Part shown: in pieces, positions 45,144-56,438 of the stretch | Position numbering within the stretch: position 1 is the stretch's first letter | Layout: each line of letters starts with the position of its first letter | NCBI GenBank assembly: GCA_000827265.1 | Contig: KN834760.1 | Location: forward strand, 999,647-1,062,055 | Direction of reading: 5' to 3' | DNA from: Collybiopsis luxurians FD-317 M1 | Lineage: Eukaryota; Basidiomycota; Agaricomycetes; Agaricales; Omphalotaceae | Length of the DNA stretch: 62,409 nucleotides | Notes under the pieces: generated by a model | What the model saw: only the letters and a program-made list of their open reading frames with translations | Database searches by the model: none | What the model was told of the DNA's origin: nothing | Program-made: the position numbers and the translations under genes

Positions 45144-48100
45144 ATGGCGTTCATTAGACCTCCTCTCAACCTTGGTTATCTCCCAGACGATGCTCGGGGC
45201 GCTAACGGTCTTCCTGAGTTAATCGAATTCAACGCAAGGCACAACCCTGATCACTTCTTTTGTCTTCAGAGCCGAGCGGGAGAGGAGTCTTTTCCGTATA
45301 GTATAACGTTTGCTCAACTTCGGCTGGCAGTCAAACGGTGCTGCTCCTGACTAGTAGCTTCTGACGTGACGAACGGTCGACAGTATGGGGAAGCCTACCC
45401 TAATCCCGTAGGCGTACTACTTGGTAGTGATATTACTACCTTCATCTACTTAGCTGCACTTTTGCGAATTGGTACACCGGTAAGGATTCTTTCTACTTTG
45501 TGTATTCTTCTGCTGAACCTTCACCGAACAAGGTCTTATGTCTTTCCGCACGGTTGACTCCCAAGGCCATCGGCCATCTTCTTCAAGCAACCTGTGCCAA
45601 CACGATCATACAAGATCAACATGTTGCTCGTGCTTCAAAGGAGGTTGGACAGCAATCTGTCCATGTTCGACTGGTCGATGCGTTGAACTACGAAAACTTT
45701 CTGAACCTTAGTCACTCAGGTCATTGTGGACTCCTCGTCCCTCCTTCATATACACATCGCGTCCGACATGAGCCTGGAGCTATAAATATTCATTCGTCTG
45801 GAACGACAGGTGTTCTGAAACCCATTTACCACCCGCTTCCTATCTACTCGTGTATGCTGCTTGTCACCGTATGCCCGAGCGTGAGAAGCCCTATTCGTAT
45901 AACGTATCCACTCTTCCTCTCTATCATGTCAGTTTGTTTTTTCTTATATCTGTCAAGGCTTTATATTCAATTCGTACACAGGGATTTGGTCTTTTAGCTC
46001 CCTCTCTGGCTCTTTCAATAGGATTGCCCTGCATTCTACCGTCAGCATCAATCATACCTACTGCGAGGTGTGCATTGGCCGCGCTCAAGAGCATGAACAT
46101 AGGTTCAATGATGACCGTCCCTTCCATTCTGGAAGACATGCTGAAAATGCCCGAATTGGACGCTCTCGCTACGCTGAAGACTTAAGACTTTATTGCGATT
46201 GGAGGCGCACCGATGAAGGAAGCTGTTGACACTGAACTGGTCAAAAACGGAGTAAACTTGCTCAATCACTGGGGTCAGTCATTGTTTGCAAAATTTTCAA
46301 CTCATATTTGCTTATCGAATATTCTAGGTGCAACTGAGATTGGTGCGATCGCACTCATCCAACCGATTACCGACGATTACGATTACGATTGGCACTATCT
46401 CATACCGCGTCAAGATATCGGTTTAGAATTTCAGCTGGTCGATGCCAACACCCGCTCCTACAAACTCGTCCGACATCCCCACGGCTGGAGTGAACCTTTT
46501 TACGTGCAGGATGCACTCGAGATGCACCCAACTTCCCACACCACCCAAGTCCAGATACTCGGTCGCACTGACGACTTGGTTGTGATTGCCACAGGCGAAA
46601 AAGTCAGACCAACCATGCTTGAACAAACCATAGCCGAACATCCATTTGTCAAGGACGCGCTGGTGTTCGGCGAAGGTCGTCCTCACCTGGGAATGTTGGT
46701 CGAAGTCTCTCGGTCTTTTATTAATGAATCGGATCGGGAGGCGTTCGTCGAGTCCCTCGAACCATACGTTGAATGAGGAAACTCGTTCACGGACGCGCAT
46801 GGGAAGATCCTCACGAACATGCTCATCCTCACTTTCACCAGCGAAAAACCTTTGATTCGCACGGATAAAGGTAGTCTTGCGCGTAAAGCCAACTACGCTG
46901 CATTCGGCGATGCTACGACGAGTTCGAATGCGCCACTGCCTTTCCTTTCCCAAAGAACGATCCGTCTGCACTCCGCGCTCTCGTGATGGAGTCGTACAGG
47001 GAGGGCGCAGATTACTTTGTTGCTTCATCTGGAGACCACGCTGACTTCTTCGAAGTCAGCATGAACAGTTTGCAAGCCACTCGACTCCGCGCCTCCATTC
47101 AGAACTCCCTTCGAAAGACTTTAGATCTCCCATCGTTGAACGTAGTCCTCGATTTTTGCTTCCAAAACTCTACCTTGGAGAAGCTCACAAGTGCCGTATA
47201 TGCTTTCATGGCTGGCGAGCATTCTCCTACACTAGATGTCAAACTTGCTGCAGGTAGAAAGGAGACGCTTAGGATAGCGATTATGCTTGCGGCGTTCCAG
47301 CGGTATGCTGCAGAGCTCGATGGGTACCGGAAACAACTTGTTGATGCTGATCCAGTATGCTATATTAATAGGATGAATCATAGCGCGAATGGTTCGCCAG
47401 GGAAGGTGGTGGTCCTAACTGGCTCAACTGGCAGTCTCGGTTCGTTTCTCTTGGCACTGTTAGCCGCGGATTCAGCGGTCACCAAGGTCTTTTACCTCAA
47501 CCGGCCCCGTGAAGGTGGACGGGATGCTATGAAGCATCAACGACAGGTCATGGAATCGAGAGGTGTTCGGTCAGTGAAGTGTATTGGGAGAAGGCTGTTT
47601 TCTTTGAAGCACGTATGGGAGAGGCAGGGTCGGGTCCTGACCAGTCCCAGTATCAGGAGGTTTGTCCCTGATTTCCTTCACTTGAATATCTTGACCAATG
47701 ATCATTGAATTACAGCTACTCTCCCTAACGCACCTTATTCACAATGCCTGGCCAGTAGATTTCAACCGCAGCCTCTCCTCCTTTGATACACATCTTCAAG
47801 CGGTCTGTAACCTGATTCAACTTTGCTTGAGTGCTGTCACAACTGGTCCACAAAGCATCTACCCTAAACGATTGCTATTCGCTTCTTCGATTACCGTTGC
47901 AGGCCGGTATCCTATTGTTCATCCCGAGGGGCCAGGAGATGTCCCAGAAGCTGAACTCGAACCAGAATGTACAGATGATTTTGGGTATCCGGAAGCCAAG
48001 TGGGTTTGTGAAAAGATATTGCTCGAGGTGAATAGGTTGTTTGGAACTAGTACTAGCAAGAATGTGGACGAGGACGCGAGGGGACCTTTGCTCATTACGT

Positions 48101-48701
48101 CTTCTTTGCGTATTGGACAGATGACGGGACTGGAGGGTTCAGGTGCTTGGAATGAAACGGTGCACTTTCCTATTATCGTTCGCACGTCGCAGGAGATCAA
48201 AGCCTTACCTCGTGTCGAAGGGGTGCGTTGCTTTTTCTTGCTAATTGGACCGCAGTAGACTCACCGGTATTCTTTTTTCCAATCTAGTCTTTGTCGTGGA
48301 TGCGTGTGAACCGCGCAGCATCAGTCGTCATCGAGCTCTTGTTTTCGACCGGTTTCCGACCCATATATCACCTAGAAAATCCTTCTCGACAATCATGGGC
48401 GAACGTGCTGGACGGACTAGCTGCGATCCTTGGATCAAAAGATGCACCCCTTCCTATTATCCTGTTCAATGATTGGCTGGATCGTGCGCGCGCTCTTGGG
48501 GAGGATCCTAGCTACAACTATGCATTGAAAGTGATGCATTTCTTGGACCAGGATTTTATTCGGATGGCTTCTGGAACGGTAGTTCTTCGGACGGCCTCGA
48601 CGAAGATGGATTCTCCAACGCTGTTGAGGAGTACGTCTCTGGATAAGAGACCTTTGGAGGAGTATGTTGCGTATTGGAGGAAACAGAAATTTCTATATTG
48701 A
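45144..48701 (+). pseudogene. NRPS-like A-T-R enzyme (carboxylate reductase type), decayed
   Basis: The gene starts at ATG 45,144 and shows all three domains of an adenylation-thiolation-reductase enzyme, which activates a carboxylic acid and reduces it to an aldehyde. The adenylation domain has INIHSSGTTGVLKPIYH near 45,785, VSTLPLYH, GATEIGAI and GRTDDLVVIATGEKV near 46,560. The thiolation domain is FFEVSMNSLQATRLRASI near 47,045, with the Ser that would carry phosphopantetheine kept but the usual Gly and Asp changed to Ser and Asn. The reductase has VVLTGSTGSLGSFLLALL near 47,407, LIHNAWPVDFNRSLSSF, FASSITVAG and YPEAKWVCE. Short introns look intact, for example 45,928-45,980 and 46,274-46,328. 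In-frame stops near 45,348, 46,183, 46,774 and 47,706 and a shift near 45,850 break it. These are varied mutation types, unlike the TGA pattern in the retrotransposon. Confidence 0.85.
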
Positions 48702-49909
48702 AAGGAAGTTATTTTTCTCATAGATGTAAAGAACTGTTCGAATGTGTACCGTATTACTGGAATTTTCTCGCTGTCTCTCAGGAATTTGCAGATACTTGTT
48801 GCAACCGTGCAGCCAGGCTGGGCTAAGAGGTGGTTAAGATTCAGAAGATGTATTTTGTTCGCTCTTCGTTGTATATTGCGCTGAATCTGCTGCCAACGAA
48901 TCTTTACAACGGAGTTTTAGTAAGGTGCTTTTAGTGTTTATTGGGGCCTTAACATCAACTTTCAACTTCCCCTGTATCGCTCATATACAACTCATCCTGT
49001 ACTATGGTTCGCAAGGATATGAAAGGGACAGGGATATGAAATATTGTGAAAAAATGCGTTTTTAACATGGTTCCCGCTATCGAGTGCCTTCCACGATTTT
49101 TTGATAGATTAATTAAGTAGTATTTATGAATCTCAGATACTTTACAGAGCTGTTTTTCGATACCAGTGACTATGGTGGCCTGAACTTCGACAAGATTGAG
49201 GTGCATACCCCCATCAAATTCTCAGGAACATAAGAATGTGAATAGAAACGGGAGGGATTGGGAGAGACAAACATGAGATATAATAGCAAGGGGCTTAATT
49301 CTAAAGTTTCTAAGCAAAATATGGGGTACAGTGCGATCCGCAGACAAAACAAAAAAAGAGTACTCTGATGTGACAAGGGCTTGTGCTGCGCACTGCGGCA
49401 TCGAAATAAGATCGGCACCCATTGCGTAAGCACCGAGTGAACGATCTCTCGCCTCTAACATTGATTACGCCGATTACGTCGCTCTGCCGCTGTCCGGCTT
49501 TATGTGACAGATCCGTGACCAGCAGCCATTAGAATCTTTCATATCCCTGTTTTTGCTCGGTCACTGCCCGACACGACGAGTAAATTCAAGAAAAATACCG
49601 TAAATTCAGACTGGGGGTTTTCAAGTGGTAGGGGTTGATTGTTCTATTTAGATTTCTGAGATACCTACTGATTGTTTCAGTATAAAGAATATTTCATATC
49701 CCTGCGAACCATAGTATACGCTGTTCGAATTACTAGTATCTAAACTTTAGTCAGCATACCGCGCGAACCAATTCGTATCTCCGGTTTATTACCCTCCAAA
49801 AACTCCGAAAACCTCTTTCCAAAAGCGCTCTGCCTATCTCCAGACGGCAACTCAAGAAATGTCCGAAGAAGATTCAAGCCCACAACCCTGGCCGAAGACA
49901 CCTATTCTC
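48702..49909. other. Intergenic, no supported gene
   Basis: This holds the 3' flank of the A-T-R pseudogene and the 5' flank of SDR copy 2. Short minus-strand frames at 48,955-49,461 show no domain. CpG content is moderate. Confidence 0.4.
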
Positions 49910-49922
49910 GATATATATATAC
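49910..49922 (+). promoter_or_regulatory. TATA-like box of SDR copy 2
   Basis: GATATATATATAC lies about 75 bases upstream of the ATG at 49,995, in the same place as in copy 1. Confidence 0.45.
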
Positions 49923-49994
49923 CCCAAATGGCACCAAGCCTCCAAGTAATTTTAACAAGTTGCAAACCGCCTTCACATATTCCGTCAAATCGCC

Positions 49995-50864
49995 ATGTCT
50001 CTAACTGGAAAATCTGCCATCGTCACCGGCTCGTCGCGCTCCATTGGCGCTGATATCGCTATCCAACTCGCCAGCGAAGGAGCCTCGGTCATGATCAACT
50101 ACGCCGGCAATGCAGAAGCTGCAGACGCCGTCGTGCGCACTATCAACTCCAAGGGCGTCGGAAAGGCTGTTGCGTTCAAAGCTGATGTAGGCACTCTCGC
50201 TGGCTCTCAAGCACTTCTCGATGCCACTCTGAAGGAGTTTGGACGTCTTGATATCCTAGTACTCAATGCGGGCATTATGGGGAGCAAAAATATTGCAGAC
50301 GTTGACGAAGCGTTCTTCGACGCTCATTTCACTTTGAACGTCAAAGGCCCACTTTTTCTTGTCAAGGCTGCGGCACCCTTCATGACTGAAGGTTTGTCTT
50401 CCTTTTCTGTCCGGATGTAGAATGTCACACGCTGACAAAAGGGTTTAAAGGTGGCCGTATCATCTTTCTTTCCACCTCTCTCACGGTTGCGACCACCGTC
50501 CTTCCAAACGCTGTCGTGTACGTAGCCTCAAAAGGCGCGATCGAGCAGGCTGCTCGCTCCTTAGCAAAGGATCTTGGCTCGCGAGGTATCACCGTGAACG
50601 TCGTTTCACCCGGTCCAGTCGATACACCACTCTTCCGTGAAGGCAAAAGCGAACAGGTAATCAACTTCATTGCCGGGCTTAATCCGTCAAAAAGAATTGG
50701 GAGGTCGGAAGATATTGCTCCAGTTGTTGCATTTATTGCTAGTCCTGCTGCGAGATGGGTGAATGGGCAAAACATCCGAGTGAACGGGGTAAGTCGAGTC
50801 GAGTTTGGACCTTTATCTAGGGCGATACACTGACATTGACTTTTCTTAGGGCTTCACTGTATGA
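49995..50864 (+). CDS. Short-chain dehydrogenase/reductase (SDR), copy 2
   Basis: Exons are 49,995-50,391, 50,451-50,788 and 50,850-50,864, with GT..AG introns of 59 and 61 bp at the same positions and phases as copy 1. The 249-residue product carries the TGSSRSIG cofactor motif, LVLNAGIMGS, YVASKGA and VSPGPVDTP and ends VNGGFTV. It is identical in sequence to the protein of copy 1. By eye, exon 1 (397 bases) has no nucleotide difference between copies. Exon 2 has 14 differences, all in third codon positions and silent. Intron 1 has three and intron 2 more. Both copies therefore look functional and selected. The substrate is unknown. It lies 1.3 kb beyond the broken A-T-R gene on the same strand, but no cluster function can be claimed. 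Confidence 0.95.
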
Positions 50865-52122
50865 TTCATACATCTTGAACTGTTGTATTACTGCTGCAAA
50901 CAAATTCTTATTCTTGCACATGCTGTAATAAAGTTCGATGAGTTGTGAATTATGAATGCATGGAATGTAATGAAATGCCTAGTTCTGTGCCTGATCCTTT
51001 ACAGGCAATTTTATATTAATGGTGTAATACTGATGACACAAAGTATTGTACTACAGCTTGTCAAGAAAACCTAGGCCAAATTTTAAAAAATGACATAGTT
51101 TTTCCAGTTGTATAGCTTACTGCAAGTCTATAGGAATTATGACAGGATTGGGGCCTGTTGGAGACCAGTTGGCAACTGGCTCAAGTTTTGAATGGCAGCT
51201 ATGGTCAGCTGCAAAGTTGGCTAATATGCTATTTTCTTTTAAATTGGCCCAGGCTTTCTTGACAAGCTGTAAAGCTGTCATCATAATAAATCACTATGAC
51301 TGGCTCAATTTTTTTCGGCTGTGATCATTACCATAAATAGATTTGAAATAAATTCCTATTTTTGGCTGACAAAATGCTGGAAAATCAAAGCCTTTTTGCC
51401 TTGTATTTTAATTGAGAAAAAGATGACAATTAAGGCTGAATTTTGCTCAAAAAACATTGAGTATTCTTTTTTAATATAAGACAATGATTTTGACCATAAA
51501 AGCTTTACAATTACCTCTGTTATTGAAGCTGGATTTTGTCAGTCATTACATTCCTTTAAAGCCAAAAAAAAGAACTGAACTTCTTGCCTTTTTTCAATTG
51601 TAAAATGATTATAATTACAGCTGGGGAAACACAATGGGCAAGTCCAGCTCTGGAATTGGCGGGAAGTGATTACTCAGCCCAGTAGTGTTTCTGAAGTGCA
51701 ATTCCCACGGCGGCCCGCCGGCTGCCACACTAATCAAGCCCACCCTATGCCGCTGTCATTTTCAACAATATTTGGTGCTACCAATGGAACGTTTGTGCAG
51801 AATTTTTTGGTAACCACCAATGGCCTATAAATGCAATACATTTGTCCAAAACCAGATTGAGCGGGCGGGATCTAACTGTATGAGGCATTGCTTACCTATC
51901 CCACCCCTCCGCCTCACATGCTCCATATCCAGAACTGAGATCCTAGATGCTACTCCAAAATCGAGATCTATTAAAATCTAGATTTACTATCAGATCAGGC
52001 ACTTGCGCACCTGCGAAATAGACAGTATATGCTGCTTTGACCACCTACCAAAATTGGTTTATGATGGACATCTTCAGTTTCGAGTTTTTCTCAAGTAGGT
52101 TGAGGCAAATTTTCTTATTTTG
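50865..52122. other. Intergenic with a GC-rich spot
   Basis: CpG content drops right after the SDR copy. A short CpG-rich patch at about 51,650-51,910 contains a tight palindrome, CGGCGG and CCGCCG around one base, at 51,708-51,720. It could be a terminal or regulatory part of the neighbouring KDZ element, but no matching second end was found. Confidence 0.35.
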
Positions 52123-55100
52123 TTAGTAAACAAATTGGGGCTTTTCATGCAGAGAAAAACCTCCAGGTCCTTTGGCTAAAAATTCATCCAGGCCCTGCCA
52201 CTTCTGAATACAAAAAGCCCTCATCCTTTCACGGATGTCAGCCTGACGGTATGTATATGCACAGCATCCTGGCTCAAGAGTCTCAGCTCTCCTTTCCCAC
52301 TCTCTCTGGGAGCTCAGCAAAAACTCCTTAACGTGCCTCATCTCCTCTTGTAGCAAAATACAATCCTCCTGCCATTGCAAAGCTCTGCTACGCACTTTAC
52401 ACCAAGATATTTGGAGACCTAGTGCATGTTAGCTTGGAAAAGTGCAAATAAACTAATCCTTACACTCTGCGATGTTTTCTTCGCTTGTATGATCTACGCC
52501 TGAAGTATTGCATATCCACAATGAGATCACATAACCCTCTCCAGATGGATCACCATCTTTCCCCTGCGAGATCGACCATATATCCTCACCACGAAGTGGT
52601 TTTAAGCCTTTCTGCCAATCTATCTTCCCTAATCGCTCGGAAAAATGCTGAATCATTTTGAAATGAATTTGATAGTGCGTGGCGCATGCTGAAATCTTGC
52701 TAGTAAGTCGGTCTACATTGTTTTGGGAACAATTTCCTTTGCAAACACCATGCCCATACTGGACCTTCCACCCCAAGACCGCATTTCTACTCAGCAAGTG
52801 CTTCCTCATCTGCTCCAAGGCATTGTGAGCTGCTCCATACTGAAGTCTCCATTCATAATCCAAAAGCACTGAGTCACAACTTGAGCCCAAGAGAAAAACC
52901 TCAGAGGGAAGTAAGAGAGGGAGATCATATGAAGTCTGAGCTGTATTTTGTGGATGCTGTTGTTGCTGCTGCTGAATAATCACTGTAACAGGCATATGCA
53001 GAGCCTGTACCTCTGCAAACACATTAATCTTCTGATGAAGGTTGTTGGCTCACTCTGTGATCTTAGTCTGAGCAAGTGAAGTAGCTCCAGTGCCAAGATG
53101 GGCTATATTGTACCAAAGACGTCTCCTAGAGGCAATATCTTGATTAGTCGGTGATTTCAATCCAAATAAATGGCTCACTGCTGCTCTTCCAGCTCTAGGC
53201 CCTGGCTTATGAGCTGAGTTCGAGTGATCTGGGAGCTCAGTGCTTGAGCAGCTAAATCACTGCAGATGAGCTCTCCATCCTCTTGTGCAAGTTCAAGGCA
53301 AATTTGATGCAGTGTATATTCTAGTTTTTGGGTCAGCTGCTGCACTACTCATAGCAAGTCTGAGTACATACCTCTGACCTTAGGCTCATATGGATTTTGC
53401 TTTTTTCTATCTGGATCCTGCTCCCATTCCATCACCATAGTGCACCAGCATACTTTAGTATATTCATAAAGGCCCTCAGAGGCATCTTGATAGGCAGTCA
53501 CCATTTTAGGCCGCATCTTGATAGCCTCAAGTGATCTGTAGTAGAAGAGTGTAGCTGAAGGGGTGAAGCTGAACTTCTGGACATCATAAACCAGAAAGAG
53601 TACTTACCTAGGGAAATTGTTTTGCACCAATTATGGTCCCCAAAATGATCATCTAAGGTATCACGATGGCTTCCCGGCCCCATCTTCTTTGTGCTTCCTG
53701 ACAGTGCATTTTGAGTGGACCAGTTACGTTCAACACCCTCACCGTTGGTGTGGCCAACACCCATTGCATAATTATATGAAAAGGACCAAATACAATCCTG
53801 TTTATGCACTGCTAAATGAAACTTTGGAACAAGCAGCTGATATCGTGGAAATGGAGTGGGTGTGTGGAGAATTGGAGGGTATGAAGCAATGCGCTGGTAC
53901 AACTTCTTCAAATACTGGCACATGATGTCATAGGAGATAGTAACCAGTAGGTTTGGAAAGCTCTTAATACTTGATAACAGGGAAAAATCCATAAGAATAT
54001 ACTTGTAGTACATGGTCAGTAAAGTGGATGTATCTGTGGAAGCCATGCACCTACTCCTCTCCTAGCTGTAAATCTACACCAGAGTGAGCATGTATTGAGT
54101 CATGCCTGGTGCAAGTAGCAAGAGCCAAGCCTGTAGTAGCTAGATTATGATCCCCCTGATGATTAGCAAGCTTTATGGCATCATGGTCACTGCAGTCCAA
54201 TTTTTCAGGGGGCCAGTGACCTTGAAATGTGGCAATATGCTGTTGAAGCACACAATCATCTACCATGTATGCTCTGCCTTTGTTCAATGCTGGATCCCAT
54301 TCCTCACTTGAAACACTGAACCTTGTCAACCAAAAGTTCACATCAAGGGCAAAGAAAACTTTATGCAGCCATCTAGAAGATATATAGAAACCAGAATGTG
54401 CATAAGTCATAAGATTGAGTATGTACATCTTTGCTGAGTCCTGCCACCAATTTGTAGGTATGTTTAAACCAACATGAGGGCACGCTGGGCATTTTACTGC
54501 CAATACCCCAGACACATTGTTATTTACTCCATCATACCCAATTCCAGACCTCTTTAGGACCCGGAGGTGGCGCCATTCACAAATCATTCATAATACCTCA
54601 TGAGATCAACTCTGTTGTCAAATTCAGCACATGAACTGTATTCTAATAAAATAAACCTACCTTGGGTACATTGGTTCCTGTATTGTCTGTCATTCATTCC
54701 AGAGCGGAATAGTATTCTGATGCAGACACCTGACCCATCATTCTATGAGTTTTGGAGTACAGAGGCCAAATAAAGGCAGGCAGACCTTTGACATGAAGCT
54801 TAACATCTGGAAGAGCTCCAGGAATCTGAATGTAGCTGCCATTTGAGGGGCTGTGAGGGTAGCTGCGTAAAGGCGAGCATGTAGCAGTTGATAGTGATCC
54901 AGAATTGCTTTAGAGCACCTGCAAAAACAAACTGTTGTGCAGTGTATGCAGTTGATATTGATCACAGTGAATGCCTGGACCTTTGAAGGTGCAAGGCATG
55001 GCAGTGTCGAAGAGTGGCCCAGATGGAGAACAAGCCCAAGGTCATAAAGGCTTGTCTTTTTGAAGTACCTCCCTGTCCAAGGCTACAAGTGTTGCTGTTA

Positions 55101-55350
55101 GAACAGTGTATAATCTTAGTTATAGGAAATGGTGTACCTCAATTGTGTGGAAAGGATTTGATTCATGATTCCACAGAAGACAATCCTTACATCATAGAAT
55201 GGGTTCAAAACAGTCCACACATCTGTACAACTGATGTGGTTCCTGTGTCCACGCAACACAATCACAAGGGCAGCCCAAGTTGCTATTGATTGCATTCTCC
55301 AAGCCTTCATTGCGAAGCATCTCACACAAGAATGAAGGAATTTCAAGCTC
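52123..55350 (-). pseudogene. KDZ transposase relic, CxC2 type
   Basis: Homology runs in order on the minus strand. The N-terminal CxC2-associated part has FKKTSLYDLGLVLHLGHSS near 55,070-55,015, followed by NINCIHCTTVCFCRCSKA near 54,950. Then come EWRHLRVLKRSGIGYDG near 54,560, KCPACPHVGLNIPTNW, and FFALDVNFWL with the first catalytic Asp at 54,342-54,344. ISYDIMCQYLKKLYQRI has the second Asp at 53,927-53,929, followed by LVPKFHLAVHKQDC. TNGEGVERNWSTQNALSG has the Glu at 53,729-53,731, followed by MGPGSHRDTLDDHFGDHNW. The C-terminal part runs to 52,123 and includes YTYRQADIRERMRAF. KDZ enzymes are cut-and-paste transposases. The DDE residues are kept, but stops and shifts break the frame between 53,030 and 53,500 and upstream of 54,590. 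The 3' half retains more CpG than the 5' half. Confidence 0.9.
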
Positions 55351-56438
55351 CCATTCTTTCAACGCCTTTAAAGACCCCAGAAAACTTGCATTCAGGGTAC
55401 AGTTCAGCTAATAAAATGAGGTCAATTAACCTACATTCAGTTGGGTCTTGTCAGGTTTAGAAAACACAGCAGCCTCTCCTTCAAACAGCTCAGCTGCATC
55501 TGGTCAGGAGAAAGTATAAGTAAATGCATTATCAGAACTGTCAAGGAATAACAAGTCAATTTTCTCATTGATGAGCTTGGAACTGGCTTCAGATGCATGC
55601 GGCTCTGCAGGCATGGATGTTTGCAGCCTCACTCATGATTTCGCATGGACAGGAACTGAGAATGTTCAGGAACGGGTGTTAGACGATATTGCAGTATAGT
55701 GATGGTTTACAGCCTGTGTCTCGCATTGCTTGGATTTGTGTATGGAGGTATGGATCCCCTCTGGCAATGTTTTTTGCTGCAGCATGATAGAGAATAGAGA
55801 CGAGATGGCCAATGAGCCTGGTTTCTCAACATAATTTCATTGGCCATTTGCTGACTCCAGAATTTTCTCAGATGTTTGTGAACGTCTCCAATTGACTGTT
55901 GACATTTGGCAAGTGAACAACGTAATGGTGCATTTGGTGAAATCACAACCCATGGGGCTTAAAATCTATGGCAAACTCAGTGGGGTTTACAACTTGAGAA
56001 GACAATTCATATGCTGGCCAGACACTTCTAGTAAAGGCAGTCAAAGTTAAGAATACATATATAATTGGCCTTAGCATTACAGCCTGGCCTGTATAAGTAT
56101 GTTTAGAACAAGATATTTTCCCGCCATGGCTCCCAAGGATCCAGTTCTACCACATTGTCTTTCTCTGTGCAGTCAGAATTTGCAGCAATACATGGGTATT
56201 CCCATACAATTTCCCTGGCACTTTTACCTTCTGGTGGATGAACAAGATAACAGTAATGTGACCAGATTCAATGCTCCCAATGGAAGGATTGTGGCAGAAG
56301 GTTGTGTACTGCTCATAAGAAAATACCCCCATAAAGGGATATTTTCCAGCGCAAAGGGGGTAGGCTGTAGGACTTAATGTATGGGGAGGCCTCTTTGATA
56401 GCTTTCTCAAAAAAATTTTGAACAGCCTAACAAAGGTG
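55351..56438. other. Intergenic, no supported gene
   Basis: This CpG-poor DNA may include the 5' end of the KDZ element. Frames up to 92 codons on the plus strand (56,099-56,377) and 79 on the minus strand (55,707-55,946) show no domain. Confidence 0.35.

Larger units (their letters stand above)
49898..50950. repeat. Inverted duplication, right arm (contains SDR copy 2)
   Basis: It matches 26,965-28,040 in opposite orientation from the TATA region to about 90 bases past the stop codon. Non-coding parts have diverged visibly, exon 1 not at all. Confidence 0.9.

Noticed and set aside
46423..47028. 201-codon minus-strand frame
   Set aside because: It lies antisense to the adenylation domain of the A-T-R gene, whose motifs are unmistakable on the plus strand.
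45144..50864. Idea of a live secondary-metabolite cluster (A-T-R enzyme plus SDR)
   Set aside because: The A-T-R gene is broken and no other biosynthetic, transporter or regulator gene is next to it; the SDR copies seem an independent duplication.
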